The notes beneath the pieces are model-generated. The model saw nothing but the letters and a program-made list of their open reading frames with translations, was not told the origin of the DNA and searched no databases. This document shows, one piece after another, positions 44,155-52,462 of a stretch of 64,000 nucleotides of DNA (the stretch's first letter is position 1; each line of letters opens with the position of its first letter). A program made the translations under genes and the position numbers. Source of the stretch: Roseococcus microcysteis (GTDB lineage Bacteria > Pseudomonadota > Alphaproteobacteria > Acetobacterales > Acetobacteraceae); NCBI RefSeq assembly GCF_014764365.1, contig NZ_CP061718.1, forward strand, positions 1,922,001 through 1,986,000. The letters run 5' to 3'.

Positions 44155-44967
44155 GTGGAAAACGCCCCGACACAAGACGCACCCCGCCAGCCGGGGGCAC
44201 CGACATCGCTGCACCGCTTCGCCAACCCAGGGCGCTTCCTGCGGCTGACGGACAACTGGCTGCCCTGGCTGGCCGGCGCGGCGCTGCTCGTCCTCGGCTC
44301 GGGCGTGGCCTGGGCGCTGCTCTTCGCCCCGCCGGACTGGCAGCAGGGCGAGACGGTGCGGATCATGTTCGTCCATGTCCCGATGGCCTGGCTGGCCATG
44401 GGGGGTTACCTCGGCCTCGCCATCCTCTCCGTCATGTCCCTGATCTGGCGGCACCCGCTGGCGGACCTGACGGCGCGGGAGCTGGCGCCGGTGGGGGCGG
44501 CGGTGACGGCGCTCTGCCTCATCACCGGCAGCCTCTGGGGGCGGCCCATGTGGGGCACCTATTGGGTGTGGGATGCGCGGCTGACCAGCGTCCTCGTGCT
44601 GTTCTTCCTGTGGCTGGGGCATGTGGCGCTGGTGCGCGCCTTCGACGACCCGGAGCGGGGCGCGCGGATGGGCGCCATCCTGGCGCTGGTCGGCGTGGTG
44701 AATCTGCCCATCGTGAAGTTCTCGGTGGATTGGTGGAACACGCTGCACCAGCCGGCCTCCGTCACGCGCCTCGACGCGCCGGCCATGCATGTGGACATCC
44801 TCTACCCGCTGCTGTGGTGCACGCTGGGCTTCTCGCTGGCCTTCGCGGCGGTGGTGCTGGCGGCGACGCGCGCGGCGGTGATGGAACGCCGCGTGCGGGC
44901 CTTGCAGATGGCCGCCGCCCGCCGCGCCGACGCCGCGCCCGCCACCCTGCGCGGGGCCCGCGCATGA
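44155..44967 (+). CDS. ccmC: CcmC, haem-handling membrane protein
   Basis: Encodes 270 residues, six hydrophobic helices. The WWD haem-binding motif is present as GSLWGRPMWGTYWVWDARLT, and FVHVPMAWLAMGGY carries a haem-ligand histidine. CcmC attaches haem to CcmE. The start is GTG 44155. It begins the seven-gene operon ccmCDEFGHI, all joined by four-base overlaps. ccmA and ccmB, usually just upstream, are not in the window. Confidence 0.95.
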   Translation: MENAPTQDAPRQPGAPTSLHRFANPGRFLRLTDNWLPWLAGAALLVLGSGVAWALLFAPPDWQQGETVRIMFVHVPMAWLAMGGYLGLAILSVMSLIWRHPLADLTARELAPVGAAVTALCLITGSLWGRPMWGTYWVWDARLTSVLVLFFLWLGHVALVRAFDDPERGARMGAILALVGVVNLPIVKFSVDWWNTLHQPASVTRLDAPAMHVDILYPLLWCTLGFSLAFAAVVLAATRAAVMERRVRALQMAAARRADAAPATLRGARA

Positions 44968-45113
44968 ACACGGCCCATTGGTGGTTCATCGGCCTGAGCT
45001 GGGCCCTGACCCTTCTCGTCTTCGGCGCGCTGTCGGTGGCGGCGCTCTTGCGCCACCGCAATGCGAAGCGGCAACTCGCCCGGCTAGAGACCCGGGCCAG
45101 GGGAAAATCATGA
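44964..45113 (+). CDS. ccmD: CcmD, small haem-exporter protein
   Basis: Encodes 49 residues with one membrane helix (FIGLSWALTLLVFGALSVAA) and a charged tail (RHRNAKRQLARLETRARG), the CcmD pattern. It helps release haem-loaded CcmE from CcmABC. The start overlaps the ccmC stop in ATGA, the stop overlaps ccmE. Confidence 0.88.
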   Translation: MNTAHWWFIGLSWALTLLVFGALSVAALLRHRNAKRQLARLETRARGKS

Positions 45114-45640
45114 CTCGCAAGCGCCGGCGCCTCTATATCCTGATGCTGTGTGCGATCGGCCTGGGCTCCGCCACGGCGCTGACGCTGACGGCGTTCCAGG
45201 ACAATTTGGTCTTCTTCCGCTCGCCTTCCGACATCATGGCGGAAACCCCGCCCCAGGGCCGCGCCTTCCGCCTGGGCGGGCTGGTCGAGGCCGGCAGCGT
45301 GGTGCGCGACGCCACCTATGACGGCCGCCCCGCCATCACCTTCCGCGTGACCGATGGCGCGCACGCCATCCCCGTCGTCTTCAACGGCGTGCTGCCGGAC
45401 CTGTTCCGCGAGGGCCAGGGCGTGGTCACCCAGGGCGTGCTCGGCACCGATGGCACCTTCCGCGCGCGCGAGGTGCTGGCCCGCCATGACGAGACCTACA
45501 TGCCGCCCGAGGTGGCCGATGCCCTGAAGCGCGCCGGCCATTGGCAGCCCGAGGCCGGCGCGCCACCACCGCCCAACCAGTGGAACACGCTGCGCGGCAA
45601 CCAGCCGGCCGCCCCCACCCCCGCGAGGACCGGCTCATGA
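45110..45640 (+). CDS. ccmE: CcmE, periplasmic haem chaperone
   Basis: Encodes 176 residues. An N-terminal anchor (LYILMLCAIGLGSATALTLT) leads to the OB-fold with FRLGGLVEAGSVVRD, VVFNGVLPDLFREGQGVV and the haem-attachment motif LARHDETYMPPEV, whose histidine forms the covalent haem bond. The C-terminal tail is Pro-rich and disordered. Normal length for the family. Confidence 0.95.
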   Translation: MTRKRRRLYILMLCAIGLGSATALTLTAFQDNLVFFRSPSDIMAETPPQGRAFRLGGLVEAGSVVRDATYDGRPAITFRVTDGAHAIPVVFNGVLPDLFREGQGVVTQGVLGTDGTFRAREVLARHDETYMPPEVADALKRAGHWQPEAGAPPPPNQWNTLRGNQPAAPTPARTGS

Positions 45641-47637
45641 TCCCCGAGATCGGCCATTTCGCCCTGATCATGGCGCTGATGCTCAGCGTCGCGCAGTCCG
45701 TGCTGCCGCTCTGGGGGGCGCATCGGGGCGATGCGCGGTTGATGGCCACGGCCTCGCCGCTCGCCTTCGCGGGGCTGGTGGCCGTGGGCGTGGGCTTCGG
45801 CGCGCTCGTCTGGTCCTTCGTGGTGAATGACACCACGGTGATGAACGTGGTGCAGAACAGCCACTCGGCGAAGCCCCTGATCTACAAGATCACGGGGACC
45901 TGGGGGAACCATGAGGGTTCCATGGTGCTCTGGGTGCTGACGCTCTCCATCTGCGCGGCCGCGGTGGCCGGCTTCGGGCGCGACCTGCCCTCGGGGCTGA
46001 AGTCGCGCGTGCTGGCGGTGATGGGCATGATCTCGCTGGGCTTCCTGGCCTTCACGCTGTTCACCTCCAACCCCTTCGACCGCGTCTGGCCGCCGCCGCC
46101 CGATGGGCAGGGGCTGAACCCGCTGCTGCAGGATATCGGCCTCGCGATCCATCCGCCGCTGCTCTATGTCGGCTATGTCGGCTATGCCGTGACCTTCGCC
46201 TTCGCCGTCGCGGCGCTGATCGAGGGGCGCGTGGACGCGGCCTGGGGGCGCTGGGTGCGGCCCTGGTCGCTCGCCGCCTGGGCCTTCCTGACCATGGGCA
46301 TCGCGATCGGCTCCTGGTGGGCCTATTACGAGCTGGGCTGGGGCGGCTTCTGGTTCTGGGACCCGGTGGAGAACGCCTCGCTGCTGCCCTGGCTGGTGGG
46401 TGCCGCGCTGCTGCACAGCGCCATCGTGGTCGAGAAGCGCGAGGCGCTGAAGGTCTGGACCGTGCTGCTGGCGCTGCTGGCCTTCGCGCTGTCGCTGCTG
46501 GGCACCTTCCTGGTGCGCTCGGGCGTGCTGAACTCGGTGCATTCCTTCGCTTCCGACCCCGCGCGCGGCGTGTTCATCCTGGGGCTGCTGGCCGTCTATG
46601 TGGCCGGCGCCTTCGCGCTCTTCGCCTGGCGCGCGCCGGCCATGGCGCCGCAGGGGGTCTTCGCGCCCATCTCGCGCGAGGGCGGCATCGTGCTGAACAA
46701 CCTGCTGCTGTGCTCCATCACGGCGGTGGTCTTCGTGGGCACGCTCTATCCGCTGTTCCTGGATTTGCTCACGGGCCAGATGATCTCGGTGGGCCCGCCC
46801 TTCTACAACATGGCCACCGCGCCGCTCGCTTTCCCGCTGGTCGTCGCCATGGCCATGGGGCCGCTGATGGCCTGGAAGCGCGCGGCCTTCTGGCCCGTGC
46901 TGCAACGCCTGTGGTGGGCCGCCTGCATCGCGCTGCTCGCCTTCATCCTGGCGCTGGTGCTGGGCGGGTGGAACGCGCTGCCGGCGCTGGGCTTCGCCTG
47001 CGGCTTCTGGCTGCTGGCGGGTGCGGTGGTGGACATCGGCGACCGCGCGGGGCTGGGGCGGACGAAGCTCGCCAGCGTGTTCAACCGGGCGCGCCACCTG
47101 CCGCGCGCCGCCTGGGGGGCGGCCATCGCCCATGCCGGCATGGGCGTCACCATCCTGGGCATTTCCGGCATGGGGCTGGCGACGGAGCGCCTCATCGCCC
47201 TGCCCGCCGGTGGCACCACGCAGTTCGCGGGCTATGAATGGCGCCTCGACGGCGTGCGGGATTTCCAGGGCCCCAACTGGACCGCGCGCAAGGCCAGCAT
47301 CACCGTCCTGCGCGACGGCCAGGTGCAGTTCGTTATGGAGCCCTCGCGCCGCTTCTTCCCCGTGGGCCGCATGACGACGACCGAGGCCGCCATCCGCACC
47401 AACCTGGCGCGCGACCTCTACGCCGTGCTGGGCGAGGAGCGCGACGGCCCGACCGGCCAGCGCGAGGCCGTGCTGCGCCTGCACCACAAGCCGCTGGCGC
47501 CCTGGATCTGGATCGGCGCGGGCATCATGGCGCTGGGCGCGGGGCTTTCGCTCAGCGATCGTCGCGTGCGCATCGCCGCCCCCAACCGCCGCCGCCGCGA
47601 GGCCGAGGAAGCCGCCCGTGCCGGAGCCACCGCATGA
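45637..47637 (+). CDS. ccmF: CcmF, cytochrome c haem lyase subunit
   Basis: Encodes 666 residues with about 14 membrane helices. The WWD motif is present as WWAYYELGWGGFWFWDPVEN, with HEGSMVLWVLTL, IHPPLLYVGYVG and HSAIVVEKREALKVW carrying haem-ligand histidines. CcmF with CcmH and CcmI joins haem to apocytochrome c. The start overlaps ccmE in ATGA. Confidence 0.97.
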   Translation: MIPEIGHFALIMALMLSVAQSVLPLWGAHRGDARLMATASPLAFAGLVAVGVGFGALVWSFVVNDTTVMNVVQNSHSAKPLIYKITGTWGNHEGSMVLWVLTLSICAAAVAGFGRDLPSGLKSRVLAVMGMISLGFLAFTLFTSNPFDRVWPPPPDGQGLNPLLQDIGLAIHPPLLYVGYVGYAVTFAFAVAALIEGRVDAAWGRWVRPWSLAAWAFLTMGIAIGSWWAYYELGWGGFWFWDPVENASLLPWLVGAALLHSAIVVEKREALKVWTVLLALLAFALSLLGTFLVRSGVLNSVHSFASDPARGVFILGLLAVYVAGAFALFAWRAPAMAPQGVFAPISREGGIVLNNLLLCSITAVVFVGTLYPLFLDLLTGQMISVGPPFYNMATAPLAFPLVVAMAMGPLMAWKRAAFWPVLQRLWWAACIALLAFILALVLGGWNALPALGFACGFWLLAGAVVDIGDRAGLGRTKLASVFNRARHLPRAAWGAAIAHAGMGVTILGISGMGLATERLIALPAGGTTQFAGYEWRLDGVRDFQGPNWTARKASITVLRDGQVQFVMEPSRRFFPVGRMTTTEAAIRTNLARDLYAVLGEERDGPTGQREAVLRLHHKPLAPWIWIGAGIMALGAGLSLSDRRVRIAAPNRRRREAEEAARAGATA

Positions 47638-48206
47638 GCACCGCCACCTCCCGCCGCAACCTGCTGATCTTCGCGCCGCTGGGCGTGGCGCTGGCCGGCG
47701 GCACCGGTTTCTATCTGATGCTGCGCGGGTTGCAGGATGGCAGCTTCAACCCGCGCGGCGTGCCCTCGGTGCTGATCGGCCGGACCGTGCCGGAATTCAG
47801 CCTGCCGCCGCTGGAGACCTCGGGCCTGCCGGCGCTGGCCTCCGGCGACCTCGGGAACCTCCCCGGCCCCGTGGTGGTGAATTTCTGGGCCAGCTGGTGC
47901 GTGCCCTGCATCATCGAGCATCCGCACCTCATGGCGCTGCACCGCCGCGGCGTGCCGGTCTTTGGCGTGAACTACAAGGACCGCGCGAATGACGCGCAGG
48001 CCTTCCTGACACGCCACGGCAACCCCTACACGCGGCTGGGCGTGGACCAGCCGGGACGCGTGGCCATTGACTGGGGCGTCTATGGCGTGCCCGAGACCTA
48101 TATCCTGGACCGGCAGGGCGTGGTGCGCTGGCGTTGGGCCGGGCCCATCACGCCCGAACTGATGAGCCAGGAAGTGAACCCGCTGCTCGACCGGCTGCGC
48201 GCATGA
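47634..48206 (+). CDS. ccmG: CcmG/DsbE thiol:disulfide interchange protein
   Basis: Encodes 190 residues: an N-terminal membrane anchor and a periplasmic thioredoxin domain. The active site is WASWCVPCIIEHPHL; the cis-proline region is YGVPETYILDRQG. It reduces the haem-binding cysteines of apocytochrome c. It overlaps ccmF and ccmH by four bases each. Confidence 0.95.
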   Translation: MSTATSRRNLLIFAPLGVALAGGTGFYLMLRGLQDGSFNPRGVPSVLIGRTVPEFSLPPLETSGLPALASGDLGNLPGPVVVNFWASWCVPCIIEHPHLMALHRRGVPVFGVNYKDRANDAQAFLTRHGNPYTRLGVDQPGRVAIDWGVYGVPETYILDRQGVVRWRWAGPITPELMSQEVNPLLDRLRA

Positions 48207-48691
48207 GGCGGTTGGCCCTTGTCCTCGCGCTGCTGGCCGCTCCGGCCTTCGCGCAGATCGGCGACACCACCTATCGCCTGGAAGACCCCGCCCAGGAACA
48301 GCGCGCGCGCGAGATCGGGCGTGAGCTGCGCTGCCTCGTCTGCCAGAACCAGTCCATCGAGGACAGCGACGCCTCCCTGGCGCGCGACCTGCGCCTCTTG
48401 GTGCGCGAACAGATCGCGGCCGGCGCCTCCAATGACGAGGTGATGCGCTTCGTCCATCAGCGCTATGGCGACTTCGTGCTGCTGCGCCCACCCGTGAACA
48501 CGGCCACCATCCTGCTCTGGGCCACGCCGGTGCTGGCGCTGGCGGGCGGGCTCTTCGCCATCTGGCGCATCCGACGGCGCGGCGCCGCGGCAGGCGCCGG
48601 CGTGGGCGAGGTGGAACTGACCGAGGCGGAACGGGCGCGCCTCGCGCGGATCGTGCCCGCACAGGATTCGAAAGGCGACCATCGCGCGTGA
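48203..48691 (+). CDS. ccmH: CcmH (CcmL-type) thioredoxin-like maturation protein
   Basis: Encodes 162 residues. A signal peptide (LALVLALLAAPAFA) precedes the three-helix domain with the redox motif RCLVCQNQSIEDSDASLARD. A C-terminal membrane helix (ILLWATPVLALAGGLFAIW) follows. It holds or reduces apocytochrome thiols next to CcmF and CcmG. Confidence 0.95.
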   Translation: MRRLALVLALLAAPAFAQIGDTTYRLEDPAQEQRAREIGRELRCLVCQNQSIEDSDASLARDLRLLVREQIAAGASNDEVMRFVHQRYGDFVLLRPPVNTATILLWATPVLALAGGLFAIWRIRRRGAAAGAGVGEVELTEAERARLARIVPAQDSKGDHRA

Positions 48692-49482
48692 CCTGGGTGG
48701 CTTTGGCGATCGTCGCCGCATTGATTCTCGCACCGCTGTTCTATGCCTTCCTGCGCCCCGCCAATCCGCGCGGGCGCGGCGAGGCGGATCGCGCGCTGTT
48801 CGAGGCGCAGCTCGCGGAACTGGAACTCCAGCGCGCCGAAGGACGGCTGGACGATGTGGCCTTCCGCGCCGCCACGGTGGAGGTGCAGCGCCGCCTGCTG
48901 GCCGCCCCCGCGCCCGAGAGCTTCCGCGCCCCGCCCCGCCCCTCCGCGCTGGTGCTGGCGGCGCTGGTGCTGGTGCCGGTGGCCGGCGTGGGCGCCTATA
49001 TCTGGCGCGGCACGCCGGAGATGCCCTCGGCCACGCTGGAAATCCGGCAGGCCATGGGCGCGCAGGAGGATGAGCTGCTGAACCGCCTGCGCGAGCGGCT
49101 GGCCACGCAGGACCCCAACACCGAGATCGGCCGCCAGGGCTTCATCCTGCTGGGCAATGCGGAACGCAACCGCGGCCGCTGGACCGAGGCCGCCGCCGCC
49201 TGGGAACGCGCCCAGGCCATCCGCTTCGATGTGGGCCTGGCGGGCGATCTGGCCGAGGTCAAGATCGAGGTGGGCGACACCGACCAAGCCCGCCGCTGGA
49301 TCGAACGCGGCCTGGCGGTGGACCCCGGCGACCCGCGGCTGCGCTTCCTGGCGGGCCTGTCCGAGGCACGGGCCGGGCGCAACGAGGTGGCCCGCGCCAC
49401 CTGGACTGCCCTGCTGGCCGAAGCCCCCGCGAACGCGCCCTGGCGCGACATCGTGGAGCAGCGGCTCAGGGCGCTGCCCTGA
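48688..49482 (+). CDS. ccmI: CcmI, apocytochrome c chaperone
   Basis: Encodes 264 residues. Two membrane helices near residues 4-22 and 85-105 are followed by a periplasmic part with TPR-like repeats (GFILLGNAERNRGRWTEAAA, LAEVKIEVGDTDQARRWIER, and AGLSEARAGRNEVARAT). It binds apocytochrome c C-termini. The start is GTG 48688 overlapping the ccmH stop. Last gene of the ccm operon, ending 10 bases from the convergent binding-protein gene. Confidence 0.9.
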   Translation: MTWVALAIVAALILAPLFYAFLRPANPRGRGEADRALFEAQLAELELQRAEGRLDDVAFRAATVEVQRRLLAAPAPESFRAPPRPSALVLAALVLVPVAGVGAYIWRGTPEMPSATLEIRQAMGAQEDELLNRLRERLATQDPNTEIGRQGFILLGNAERNRGRWTEAAAAWERAQAIRFDVGLAGDLAEVKIEVGDTDQARRWIERGLAVDPGDPRLRFLAGLSEARAGRNEVARATWTALLAEAPANAPWRDIVEQRLRALP

Positions 49483-49492
49483 AGGGGCCACG

Positions 49493-50515
49493 CTACCGCA
49501 GCGGCATCCCATAGAGCAGCCCGCCGCGCGTCCACTGGTCGTTCAGCCCGCGCTCCATGCCGAAGACCGAGCCCTCGCCCAGGTTGCGCTCGAAGATTTC
49601 GCCGTAATTGCCCACGCCCAGGATCACGCGCGCGCCCCAGTCGTCGGGCAAGCCGAGGCCCGCGCCGAAGCCTTGCGCCAAGCCCAGCACGCGGCGGATG
49701 CGCGGATCGGGACTGGCCAGCATCTCGGGCAGGCGGGCGGAGGAGATTTCATTCGCCTCGGCCGTGATCAGCATCTGCATGGTCCAGAACACGATGTCGC
49801 GCCACTGCTCATCGCCGGCCCGCACCCAGGGGGCGAGGGGTTCCTGGGAGATCACCTCGGGCAGCACCGCCCAGTTGTCAGGGTCCGGGAAGTCGGTGAC
49901 GCGGCGGGTGGCGAGCGCCCCCTGGTCGGCCACGAAGGCGTGGCAGTCGCCGCCGCGCATGGCGACCACCACCTCGGGCGGTGACGCGAAGCGGCGCACC
50001 GTCCAGACCTTGCCCAGGCGGCGGCCGAAATCCTCGATGGCGAGGCCCGTGGCGCCGCCCTCCGCGCCGGCCCAGCACAGCGTGCGGCCATCCAGGTTGC
50101 GCGGGCTGGAAACGCCGAGCGAGGTGGGCACCAGGAAGCCCGCCCCGTCGAAGAACATCACCGGGCCCGGCGCCAGGGTGCGGCGGCTGGCACGGCTGAG
50201 GGTGATGGTGGTGTTGCGCGCCAGCAGGTCTATCCGGCCTTCCTCCAGCGCCGCGAAGCCGTCCTCGGGCGTGGCCTGCGTCACGAAGGCCACGCGCGTG
50301 GGGTCGGCCAGTGCGGCGGCGGCCACGGCGCGGCAGAGGTCCGCGTCGAAGCCGCGCATCACCCCCTGCGGGTCCGGCGCGGAGAAGCCGGGCAGGCCGC
50401 CATTCACGCCGCAGCGCACCTCGCCCCGCGCGCGCACCTGGTCCAGCAGGCTTTGCGCCGTCGCGGGCGTGATGGCGAAAAGGGATAGGCCAAGGACGGC
50501 GAGCCAACGGCGCAT
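49493..50515 (-). CDS. AapJ-type amino-acid ABC transporter binding protein
   Basis: Encodes 340 residues. A signal peptide (RWLAVLGLSLFAITPATAQ) precedes an SBP_bac_3 domain of the AapJ/YhdW type, with RGEVRCGVNGGLPGFSAPDP, GFDADLCRAVAAAALADPTR, the LLARNTTITLSRA pattern and GVGNYGEIFERNLG at the C-terminus. Its permeases and ATPase are not here. ATG 50548 in frame is an alternative start, but 50515 gives the better signal peptide. Confidence 0.92.
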   Translation of the reverse strand: MRRWLAVLGLSLFAITPATAQSLLDQVRARGEVRCGVNGGLPGFSAPDPQGVMRGFDADLCRAVAAAALADPTRVAFVTQATPEDGFAALEEGRIDLLARNTTITLSRASRRTLAPGPVMFFDGAGFLVPTSLGVSSPRNLDGRTLCWAGAEGGATGLAIEDFGRRLGKVWTVRRFASPPEVVVAMRGGDCHAFVADQGALATRRVTDFPDPDNWAVLPEVISQEPLAPWVRAGDEQWRDIVFWTMQMLITAEANEISSARLPEMLASPDPRIRRVLGLAQGFGAGLGLPDDWGARVILGVGNYGEIFERNLGEGSVFGMERGLNDQWTRGGLLYGMPLR

Positions 50516-50553
50516 CAAGCGAACTCCGGGAAGGGGTTTGGGTGTCATGGCGG

Positions 50554-51447
50554 TCAGCATCCGGCGGCCACGACGCGGCATTGCACGCCGGGGCCCTCGG
50601 CGCGGCGGCAGGCGTCCAGCGCGGCCTCCTCGGCGGCGTTCTGGGTCGCGCCCTCGCCTGTGGCGGCGAGGTTCAGCACCTGGGTCGAGATGTCGGAGGT
50701 CATGGCCAGCGCGCGCGGGTGGCGGCTGATGGCGAAGGCGAGCGCACCGCAGCGGTTCACCAGCTCGCCCTGGAACTTGCACTGCACGGGCCCCGCCATG
50801 GCCTGGCAGGCGCGCACCGCCTGCATGTTGATGGCCAGGCGGTCGGTCCCGCCATTGGCGAAGCCGAAGGCGGCCAGCGGGTTGTCGGTGTGGTAGAAGA
50901 CGCCGAAGCGGCTGCCGGGGGGCAGGGTGTCGGCGGTCTGCGCCCCGGCCCGCACCCCCGACCCGCCCACGCAGCGCTCCACGCATTGGTTCTGCGCCGC
51001 CTGGGGCTGGCGGGCGCAGGTGGCCTGGCAGGATTGGGCGGTCTGCGCGGCATGGCCCTGCGCGCCCACACCGGCCGCCACCGGCTGGAAGCAGGGCCCG
51101 CCCTGCGGCACGGGGGCGGCGGCGCCGCAGCGCAGGAAGGCGGGTTGGCCGAAGCGCTCGGCCGGGATGCGCGTGCGGTAGGAGGTGCCCTCGGTGCAGC
51201 GCACATCCCAATAGGCGCTGCGCTGCGCGTCGAGCCCGGCGGGGTAGAGCAGCGCGATGTTGTTGCAGGCATTGCCCGTGCCGCGCAGCCCCTGGAGGAA
51301 GAGCAGCCGGCGTTCCTGCTCGCCCCGCGCCGAGAGCGCGTCATGCGTAGGGTTGCCCGTCTGCGCCTGCGCCGCCGCCGGAAGGCCGAGCCAGAGGCCC
51401 AGCAGCGCAAGAAGCCACCAGGGCGCAGGTCCCGCACGTCCAGCCAT
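50554..51447 (-). CDS. Secreted Cys-rich protein, copy A
   Basis: Encodes 297 residues. A signal peptide (WWLLALLGLWLGLPAAAQAQ) precedes a repeated core shared with the neighbouring gene: TGNPTHDALSARGEQERR, AYWDVRC near residue 79, QGGPCF, RFGVFYHTDNPLAAFGFANG, VNRCGALAFAISRHPRAL and a C-terminal CRVVAAGC. The C-terminal half resembles DUF4189. This copy has a longer linker than copy B with extra cysteines (QSCQATCARQ, NQCVERCVGG). Exported to the periplasm; function unknown. Confidence 0.8.
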   Translation of the reverse strand: MAGRAGPAPWWLLALLGLWLGLPAAAQAQTGNPTHDALSARGEQERRLLFLQGLRGTGNACNNIALLYPAGLDAQRSAYWDVRCTEGTSYRTRIPAERFGQPAFLRCGAAAPVPQGGPCFQPVAAGVGAQGHAAQTAQSCQATCARQPQAAQNQCVERCVGGSGVRAGAQTADTLPPGSRFGVFYHTDNPLAAFGFANGGTDRLAINMQAVRACQAMAGPVQCKFQGELVNRCGALAFAISRHPRALAMTSDISTQVLNLAATGEGATQNAAEEAALDACRRAEGPGVQCRVVAAGC

Positions 51448-51534
51448 GTCGCCGCCCCTCTCCCTGTGGTTGCGTGAGGCTAGACGGATGCGAACGAATG
51501 CGCCACGGAATAGCGGCGGGAAAACCACCTGAGG

Positions 51535-52320
51535 TTAGCAACCCGCCGCCATGATGCGGCAATTCCCCCCTTCCCGGTCGGCGAGGCGGCAGGCCTCCAT
51601 CGCGGCCGCCTCCGCCTCGGCCTGGGTGCCGCCCTGGCCCGTGGTGGCGAGGTTCTGCGCCTGGGTGCGATGGTCGCGCAGCACCTCGCGCGGGTTGCGG
51701 GTCAGGGCGAAGGCCAGGGCGGCGCAGCGGTTGATGATCTCGCCACGGAACTGGCAGGGCGCGCCCTCGGCCATGCCCTCGCAGGCGCGCAGCGCCGCGA
51801 GGTTCACCGCCAGCCGGTCGGTGCGGCCATTGGCGAAGCCATAGGCGGCGCGCGGCTGGTCGGTGGTGTAGATGGCGCCGAAGCGCGCGCCGGGCGGGGG
51901 CGCGGTGGCCGGGCTCGCGGTGGCGCGGGGCTGCGCGCCGGCCGGCGCAGCCGCCACCGCCTGGAAGCAGGGGCCGCCCTGGGGCGCGGGCGCGCCCGCG
52001 CCACAACGCTGCAGGCTGGGCTGGGCGAAGCGCTCGGCCGGCAGGCGGATCCGCCATTGGCCGCCATCGGCGCAGCGCACATCCCAATAGGCCCCGCGCC
52101 GCGCGTCGAGCCCGGCGGGAAAGAGCCGGGCCACGCTGCCGCAGCCCTGCCCCACCGCGCGCAGCGCCTGCAGGATGATCTGCCGGCGTTCCGCCTCCGG
52201 CCGGGCGGACAGCGCGTCATGGGCCGGGTTGCCGGTCTGCGCCGGGGCCGCGGGGGCGAGGGCCAGCCAGAGGCACAGCCCGCCCAGCAACCACAGGCCG
52301 CGCGTGGCAAATGAGGTCAT
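51535..52320 (-). CDS. Secreted Cys-rich protein, copy B
   Basis: Encodes 261 residues and is a clear paralogue of copy A, in tandem 87 bases upstream on the same strand. Shared blocks: QTGNPAHDALSARPEAERR, AYWDVRCADGGQWRIRLPAE, PQGGPCFQAV, FGAIYTTDQPRAAYGFANGR, INRCAALAFALTRNPREVL and the end NCRIMAAGC. A signal peptide (LWLLGGLCLWLALAPAAPAQ) is present. Six to eight cysteines are conserved between copies, which suggests a disulphide-linked fold. Start: ATG 52320; the longer reading was not used. Confidence 0.8.
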   Translation of the reverse strand: MTSFATRGLWLLGGLCLWLALAPAAPAQTGNPAHDALSARPEAERRQIILQALRAVGQGCGSVARLFPAGLDARRGAYWDVRCADGGQWRIRLPAERFAQPSLQRCGAGAPAPQGGPCFQAVAAAPAGAQPRATASPATAPPPGARFGAIYTTDQPRAAYGFANGRTDRLAVNLAALRACEGMAEGAPCQFRGEIINRCAALAFALTRNPREVLRDHRTQAQNLATTGQGGTQAEAEAAAMEACRLADREGGNCRIMAAGC

Positions 52321-52462
52321 GACCACCTCCCGTTCATCGGGGGGAAGTCTGGCGTGGCTTCCTCCATCCACCAAGCCCGGCGGCGCGCGAACGCGCTTCC
52401 GCTTCGCGAACCGATGCGATAGACGCCATTCAGAAACTTTCCCGCAGGGAGGATTTTCCGCA

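Noticed and set aside
45496-47487. Minus-strand frame of over 600 codons opposite ccmF
   Set aside because: His/Gln/Gly-rich shadow of ccmF with no recognisable motif or ribosome site.
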